Under the pieces are notes generated by a model. It worked only from the letters and a program-made list of their open reading frames with translations, was not told the DNA's origin and did no database searches. From Psoroptes ovis (lineage: Eukaryota; Arthropoda; Arachnida; Sarcoptiformes; Psoroptidae), in the NCBI GenBank assembly GCA_002943765.1, contig PQWQ01000020.1, positions 124,001-188,000 of the forward strand: a DNA stretch of 64,000 nucleotides. The letters are read 5' to 3'. A program made the translations under genes and the position numbers. Of the stretch, positions 52,401-61,400 are shown in pieces (within the stretch, counting starts at the first letter, position 1; each line of letters opens with the position of its first letter).

Positions 52401-55400
52401 TCAATTACACAATACATTTGAAACATTTATAAACACAAACCAAGCAACAAGTTGATTGGGCGCCAAATTTGAAAATGATTTGATTTTGAGAAATTTTGAA
52501 TTTTTTTGAAAAAAAAATCAAATTCAAAAGCGCGCGCTCTCACCAATTTCAAACATATGAATGAATGAATAGGCCAATATATGAAACACATCGCATAATC
52601 ATTACACAGAAAATAGACACACAATGAACATGTGGTGCACGCGTTTTTCGAGGTTCGTTTCAAAATAATTCAAAAATAGGAGAAAATTATCACGAATCAA
52701 CAACAAGACATTCTTCTTGTCTAATTCAATAATTCAACATTATTATGTTGATGATAATTTGTGTGTAGAATTTTGGTTGAATGATCCAATGTAACAAATA
52801 ATAACAAAATACGAGAGACGACAAATACAATCAAATAATCAACAAGACACAATGAGAAAACACATTGACATAGACCACCACCACATAATAATCATATTAT
52901 AACCACCATTATCAACCATTATTAAATAATTAAAATACATGATGATAATAAGCATCCCCTTTTTGGATGCGATATTTCCCACACACACTAAAACTGACTA
53001 ACACATGCATACAACAAACAAAATGAAACACCACCAAACACCACACACACACACACATTTATATTTTATATTAAGCATCATATACATTCAAATACATTGA
53101 AATACATTCAGAAAACATTGAAATGAAAAAACTTAAAAAGGAAACAACACACATTTTTCGTTCAGAGAAATTCAAATCAAATTGAAATCCTCGAAAAGCT
53201 TCACATAATAAATGAATGAATGAATGACTGAAATGAAATGATGAAATTGAATGTGTTCATGTATATATGTGTGTGGTGAATTGAATATAAATACACAGCC
53301 TTTTTTTTCACTTTCAATTTGAATGATGAGATGATGATGATGATGACAAATCAACATGTATTAGATTGTCCGAAAAGTTTTGGCCGATTTTAATCAGCAA
53401 CTCTATTCGATTAAGCCGAATGAACTTTTCGGACAGTCTAATATATTAAATTCAATTCAATTCAATACAATTTGTTCGCAAAAGACACGCATAGAAACAC
53501 GCACACACACATGTTGCATCAATTTTCAATACAAAAATACAATTTCATCGAATAATTGTTTCATTTTCATTTCATTTTTTGGGAAGAAAAATGCAGAAGA
53601 AAATATATTTTGTGAAAATGAAACAATGAAGAGAAAATGAAACAACGCAGAGATTGATCGATAGAGAACACAACGGCAGCAGCAATAAATGAAAATATTA
53701 GGCTGTCCGGAAAGTTATGGTCGATTTTAATGAACAACTCTATTGATTAAGCCGAATGAACTTTTCGGACAACCTAATATTCATTTTCAACCCATTCAAA
53801 TAGTCCAAGACTATTTTCGAAAATTGCTTCGGAAGCTGTCACCTTTTCAATTGAAACCAATTCAAAATGCCCGAGTCACGTTCGGAGTTGGCAGGATCGG
53901 TGCAATTGATGATCAAAGAAAACCACCCGTCATCAACCAGTAAAGTGGTCGGTGAATTTTAAAAAATTCAAAAATGAAAAGTATAAATCAAAGAGAAAGT
54001 GAAAGTAAAATGAAAGTAAGAAAATCTGGAGAAAAATTAGAGAAAATTTTCGATGAAAGAGATAAAATCTTGGAAAAATAATAAGAAAATTAACATGGAA
54101 ATCAAATCAAATGAATGAATGAATGGCTGAAATTGCACACACGTGAAAATGATTTTGATTTTTCTCAAGAAAATCAATGGATTGAATCAAAGCTTGCTTT
54201 AAAATGGATGAATCATTGCTTTGGATACACACAAACAATTCTTAGACATAATCTTCAAGTTTTGAAAAATGATAATTATTCAAAATTATTTCGGTTGTCC
54301 GAAAAGTTCTTGCCGATTTTCATGAGCAACTCTATTCGATTGAGCTGAATGAACTTTTCGGACAACTTAATATTTCATTTAATTTTTGAAAATTTCAAGT
54401 CCAGCTTCAGTAACTATTCGCATAGATAGATGAAATAGATTAGTAATAAATCCTACGAATAAATGAATGAATGAATCAATGACAAAATAATTATTATTAA
54501 AATAACCATCATCGAATGTATCACAATCAAATGTGCAATTGATTGATGCAATCGAGAGATAATAAAATGAATTTGCCAATAAAATAAATCGAAAAACATT
54601 TGGGCGTGTGTGTGTGCGTGTGTATTGAATTGTATATGCATTATTATTGGATATATTGTTGTATAGCCACCATATCAAACATTAAGATGTTTTGTATGTA
54701 ATAATAATACATGTGTGTATTTATTACAGATGTTCAATTTAATTATTATTATCATTATGATTGCCATTATATTATAATTACTAAGTAAGCAACAGCAATG
54801 AAAACCCTTTCAAATTTCATATAATTTTCTCTTATCAATCGTATTCATCTTGCATTATTTTTTGTTGTTCATTGTTTAATAAGACAATTCACCACCACCA
54901 AACATACATACAATTCAATTCAATGGCGAAAAAAAAATTATCTTTGAAATCTTTGATGGTCAATCGAAATGTGATTACGTTTGCTGCTGCTGCTGCTGCT
55001 ACAACCACCCTTTGAATTGCATCAAACAAACAAACCAACTAAACTAATCGAAATAAAATTTTATATATTTCCACGAAACATATATTTTCAATGATAATGA
55101 ATTGATGTAAGAAAATAAAGAAATTGAATGAATTGATGAATTCAAATATATTTATATTCTTATTCTAATATAAATTATAATTATTATCTCTCGATTGACC
55201 ATAATATTTGGCAATGGAATACGAAAATGAATGAATATTTGAAGAATAATAAAATTTTCAAAAATTTTAAATTCAAATTTTTGAATACAGAATATTAAAT
55301 TGGGAAATTAACAAAATTGAAATGGAAATTCAACAATTAAATTATGAATAATAATAATAATGACAACGAATTGAATGGATCGATAATCATGATCATCATC

Positions 55401-58400
55401 ATTGTCGACAATCGAAAAAACAAAACATCCAAAAATTAATGATAATTGGCCACATTTTTCGGCCAATCAAATTCGAAAAATTTTAATTCAAAAATTCAAA
55501 TACAAAGCTAACCATCAAGCGCACACAAACCAAGCGACAGGTAGATAATGTATGCATTCGTATGTAAGACATGCCGATTCATACAATGTTAAGACATTGG
55601 TTCAGTCATTTTCTTCAGCGAAAATTTTCAAGATCATCAAACAATGATGATTATTCATCATTCATTTATTATTTATCGATAATAACATTGATAATATTCA
55701 AAAAAAAAAAAAAAAAAAAAAAAAAATATGTGATCAAAACACTCCCTCATATGAATGAATACGAACGAAATCATTAAAAAAAACACATTTAATTTCAATT
55801 TAGTTTCAAGATTCAATGTCCACCACCATCATCATCATTATTATTACCACCATCAAACTAATTTCTTCGAAAAATGATTTATGAAAATATTAAACCATTT
55901 GGAAACACATACATATATTGACAAATACACTAACACTACTAACCAACTAACCTAATCATCACAAATTTGAATGTATGCATATTTCAACCAACAAAAAGAG
56001 TAATCATCAAATAATCATTTAATTTTTTTTTATTTGTTGTACAAAAAATAAATTTTGAAATCATCAAATCGATCAAATTGAATGAATGAATGAAATCAAG
56101 TAGCTGTGCTTCAATTCTTTCAATTTTTGTAGGCTGTCCGGAAAGTTCTGACCGATTTTCATGAACAACTCTTCGGATTAAGCCGAATGAACTTTTTGGA
56201 CAGTCTAATATTTTCATTTGAAAAATCATTGATCATATTTTACCAACCAACAAAAAAAGACAATTATTTTTTATGCAAAACAATACAATTTACAAGTCGT
56301 CAGAAAAAAAAAATATGATAAATCTATGCTCAACATACATATACAAACACTGTACACACAACATTCATTTGAACACTTTCTAAAATAACCACACACCATC
56401 ATCATTACCACCATTACCATTTATTATTACAGAGTTTCAAGTTTCGATTCATAGTTTTAAAATTGAATTTCATAATTTCACAATTAAAAATTGCATTCAA
56501 AACTACGAAAATCAACTTGAAAACTACAAATTCAAACTTGAAACACTGTATCATTATCATCATCATCATTATTACCATTATTATTATGATATAGCACTAT
56601 TCTTTTTTCGACCATCATCATCATCATCATCACCAACATCATTAACCATCATTTATAAATGATATTTTATTTTTCATTTCAATTCGATGAAACAAAGTAT
56701 TATTTTGTCCTTGAAACACTTATTATATTTTTTTTTTTTTTTTGAAATAAAAAGTGAATTTTTTTTTCTGATTTCATTTAACCATTAATATATTTGTTGA
56801 TATTTATAATAGATTTTATATATTAAAATATACATAGATATATCTATTATACTGTGCTTCATTTATACACACAAATACACATAAATTGCATGAACATGCA
56901 ACAAGTATTCAAGTGTGTTCAAAGAGAAAAAGATACAAATTTATTCGAAAAAAAATTAGGTTGTCCGAAAAGTTCTGGCCGATTTTCAGAAACAACTCTA
57001 TTGATTAAGCGAAATGAATTTTTCGGACAACCTAAATATAACTCTTTTAGGCGCCATCACATCATGTTTGTCCAGAAATAATGAAATGCATGCATGTGCA
57101 TATTGTGGTTGTTGCTGCTGTAAACATTGCCAATAGACAAAACCATTCGAGAAACTAAAGAAATTCAACAACAGCAATCAAACAAAAGGCAACGCGTTGT
57201 CGAATTGCCACAGTTACCATTACCATAATCATTATTGTTATCATTATCATTATCATCGACAACAACAACAGCATCATTATATTACCATTAATATCATCAG
57301 TATTACAACCAATTGTGTGTTATTATTACAATCTTTGGAAACATAGAAATGAAAATCTTTGAGAAAATGAAATTTTCACATTTTCACAAGAACTTGGATA
57401 TATATTTATATAATAATAGCACAAGAATATATATTGGATGGATTCAAATCAATCGAAAATAATCACCTTTACAATCGACAACATTAGCATCGTTTCCATC
57501 AAAACCATTGCGATCATGGCACCTGGTGAGTGCCTGTCGAACGTAAAGGGTTATAGCTTTAAACAGATTCGAGTATATTTCGAAATCGAATGAAATAACA
57601 ATAATAACGAGAGTAAATAATGGACGTGTTTGTAATGTACTGATTCGTTTTTGAATAACAACAGCAAAACACGTTCAATTTTCCAAGTTTTACTTTTGAT
57701 TTTTTGAAATATCAAATCAAAGTAATGTAATTGAATTGTTTGAATTATGGAAGAAAATTTGATTCAAAAATACAAGAAGTCGTGAAATATTTGAAGAAAA
57801 AATGAAGAAAAGTGTCCATAAAGTAATGATCACAATGAGAAACATACTGGAAAATAGTAATGATTTTGTCAATTTTTGTCAAATTTTTTGCATGATTTAA
57901 ATGAAACAATACATGTCGTATTATTGTAATACAAAGGTAATAATCACGAGCTTAGCAGTGGAAAAATAATAATCACAAAGATTATAAAATTTTTAAAACC
58001 AAAAAATTGTGCTGGTCAGTCATAAGAAGCAATAATATTGCTTGCACACTAACACAGACACACACTTGTTGATTCAAAGAAAATTTCATTTCAAGGATAT
58101 TAAAATGTGATTTCCTTTCAATCATATTATATTCAATACAACAAGAACATAAGAAATATAAATAAATGTAATTGTTCTTCAAAACAGCAGCAACAACAAC
58201 AATAATAATCATCATTTTCATCATTAAAATTATTATTATTAAACCATTATTATCATTATCATTTGGTTATTATCATCATCATTATATCGACCAGGTGAAT
58301 ACATTTTCGAAATGTATGCGTTAATATTCGAACATTTCGTATGTTAACATTGTACATTCTAAATTCGAGCTTTAAATTCGAATAAATCAATCAAAAACTT

Positions 58401-61400
58401 TGACAAATTGAATCAAAATTCAAATTGAATCAAATTCAAAATTTAAATCAAATCAAATGATGATGAATGTCAAAATGAATGGGAAAAAAATCATGAAGTC
58501 AAAGTGAATGAAAATCATTTCATTTAAATTCATTTTCATTTATATTTTTCTGTAAGGCAAATTGCAATTAATCAAATATCAATGATGATGAAGAATGATT
58601 TAATTCAAAAATTGAAGCGAAATCTGGTGAGTTTTGAATGAAGAAAATTTCTATCCAAATTCAATAATCAATTGTTGAATATCTTTTTCAATTGCATCGA
58701 TTCGCAATTGTTGATTATTTGCGAATACAATGTGAATACAAACAAACAAACAAACAAATGGAAAATCTATGAGAAAATACCCGTAGGACATATATCATAT
58801 AATTAAATGTGAAAAACGAATGAAATTGAAATGAAAAAGAAGAAAATGAATTTTCTCAGATGAACAAATTGAGATGTCAAACAGAAAATGTGTTTTCATC
58901 ATTTTTACATCAATTGAAATGAATCGGAGTTGCTTATTGCTTATTATCTTTGGTGTCTTTAGCCAAGATTTCAATTTGCCATTCGTTGTTCGATGCAACG
59001 GATCCAATCCATGGATTTGATGGACAACGAATGAATGTGTATGCAAATGAAATGAATGTATGTAGGAGATAATGGCATGTGATAATCCATGATTTGAAAG
59101 CAACAGAAACATTTCAAACAAATCAAAATCAATCCAAATTGATGATAATCTGTAAAATGTGTATATCGAACAAACAAAAACAAGTTGAATACTTAATTCA
59201 AAATTTAACAAATTGACTCTTTGAATTTTCAAAATTCAAAATAATTCAAATGATTCAAATTCAATAATTTTTGATTTCAAATCCAATTTAAATCCATTTT
59301 TTTCATTTTTCAAATTTTGATTTCATTCAAATTTAAATTAATTCAAACAAATAGACATTTCATGTTTACAATCATATAATTTTCGTGTGATGATGAAAAT
59401 CTATGAAGATTTTTGAAAATCTTCAAGATTTTCTCGAAGATCTTAAGGGCACCATTTTGACAACATGACCACCACAAATCACTATTCAACAGTAGCCCTG
59501 TTTCACTGAATTATTGATGATGGAATAAATATGATTTTTTTCATTTCTCGAAACATCAACAATGGCGGAAAAACTATCTTAGAGAGATAATACACAGTAA
59601 TAATAACATTGTTATCTTAAGGAATGATTGGAAAATAATGAAAATATATGATAATAATCAAACACATTTATTACAATTTTACACAATTGAATTTTACACA
59701 CAGTTCAAATTCAAATCTCTCAATCAATCTAAACAATTTGATTGATTGGATTATTGTTGTTTCGATCATTTTTTCGTTTACTTCCATTCATACATTCAAA
59801 TAGATCAGATAATCTATTTGAACCCGAAACACGCAAAGTATAACAAATATCGATCTTTGAATCAAATGAATGAATCAAAAATGAAAAATGAACGAGTTTC
59901 GATAGATCTGTGGATAACCGAATAGATTTGATTCATTCTATTATCAAAGGTTTTAATCTCAAAAAATTATCATCAAAAGTCATTTGAAGAGCAGTGATCA
60001 TTGCCAATCATTATGATCAGTAATTCAAAATTTTGGACCAATTTTGGTCTAATAATTCGAGCCAGCCACAAATGATGATTCAATGAATGCTAAATCGATG
60101 ATATTTATGAAATGCCCATTGATGATTCAATGATTGACTGTCTGATTGGAAAATATGAAAATTTCGAAATATCGATAAACAAACCAAAGATAAATCAATC
60201 GATTGAATCAATTCACCCATTTTTTTTTTTTTTTGAATGTACATCATCAAAATCTGCATCGAAATCGAGATCAATCAACAATTCAATTCAACTATTTGAA
60301 TGATCTTAATGATACAAGATCGAACAAAATCCAAAGCTTCAAATTGAAAATTGATTGAATTTTAAATTAATTCAAAATTCAATTTTGTTCTCTTGGTCTT
60401 CTTTGATACAATTCAAGTCAAATTCAAATGACATGTGCTTCGCGCACACACACATCTGCACAAGCACACGAATGAGACACTCCTTAAGTTCAATTTTTTA
60501 GAATAAAATTCTAATTGATTTTGAAAGATTTGCATCGATAATATCAATATCAATATGCAAAAGAAAAAAAAACATTCGAAAATTAGAAATCGAATTCAAT
60601 TTCTAAAAATATCTTTGAATAGGGCTTTCGAACGCATCTTCGTCTTTTAATCATACTGAATCATTCGGAAATTCATTACAATAATCTTTAAAGATCATTT
60701 TCTAAAATATTACGATAAATCAATCGATATATGTGTGTTTGAATTGATTCAAGAGAATTGAATTTCTTGAAATACACACACACACACGTCAATTGTTTAT
60801 TCAAATGAATTAAAACATTTATGGATTTCAATGATCACAAAAAGACCAAAATACCAAAAATGTTCAATAGAATTCAATGATGATGATCATCATCATTAAA
60901 TCAAGCATTATCATAGGATCAATTTTACAATTTTCATATGGATCTACACACAGACACATAATAATTTCGAATGTCAAAGACTTTATGGTTTGTTTTTCGC
61001 TGTTAAGATTAAATAAACAGATGGTCAAATTGTTTTAAAACAATATAAATAATTGAAATAAAAAGGAATCTAAATCCGTTTCATTCATTCATCATCAACA
61101 GTGTGATAATATTTGACATATGAATAACATCCGGCTAAACAAAATGTATGTATAATTTATAATCGACAAGATTTGTTTATAACAATAACTGTTATTATTT
61201 GCATTGATACTACTACAAGTCACACAAATTTCAAAAAATGAAAACCGGAATAATAATAATCAATCAATCAACTGTTTTTTTTTTTGATCAAAAATCTTTA
61301 AGAAAAAATGAAAATGAATCAAAATATTTCAAATTATTATTTCGAATCATAAAATTCAATGATCATTCGAAATGTATATACATTCGATTTCATTTGTATT

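Noticed and set aside
53380..53640. Frames beginning with a SIKPNELFGQ-like string at several places
   Set aside because: This peptide is the translation of the type A MITE right end (GATTAAGCCGAATGAACTTTT) and recurs at each reverse copy.
58795..59232. 145-codon minus-strand frame in the intron
   Set aside because: Longest intronic frame, but rich in His, Ile, Phe and Ser with no recognisable motif and no splice context; length is within reach of chance over 39 kb.
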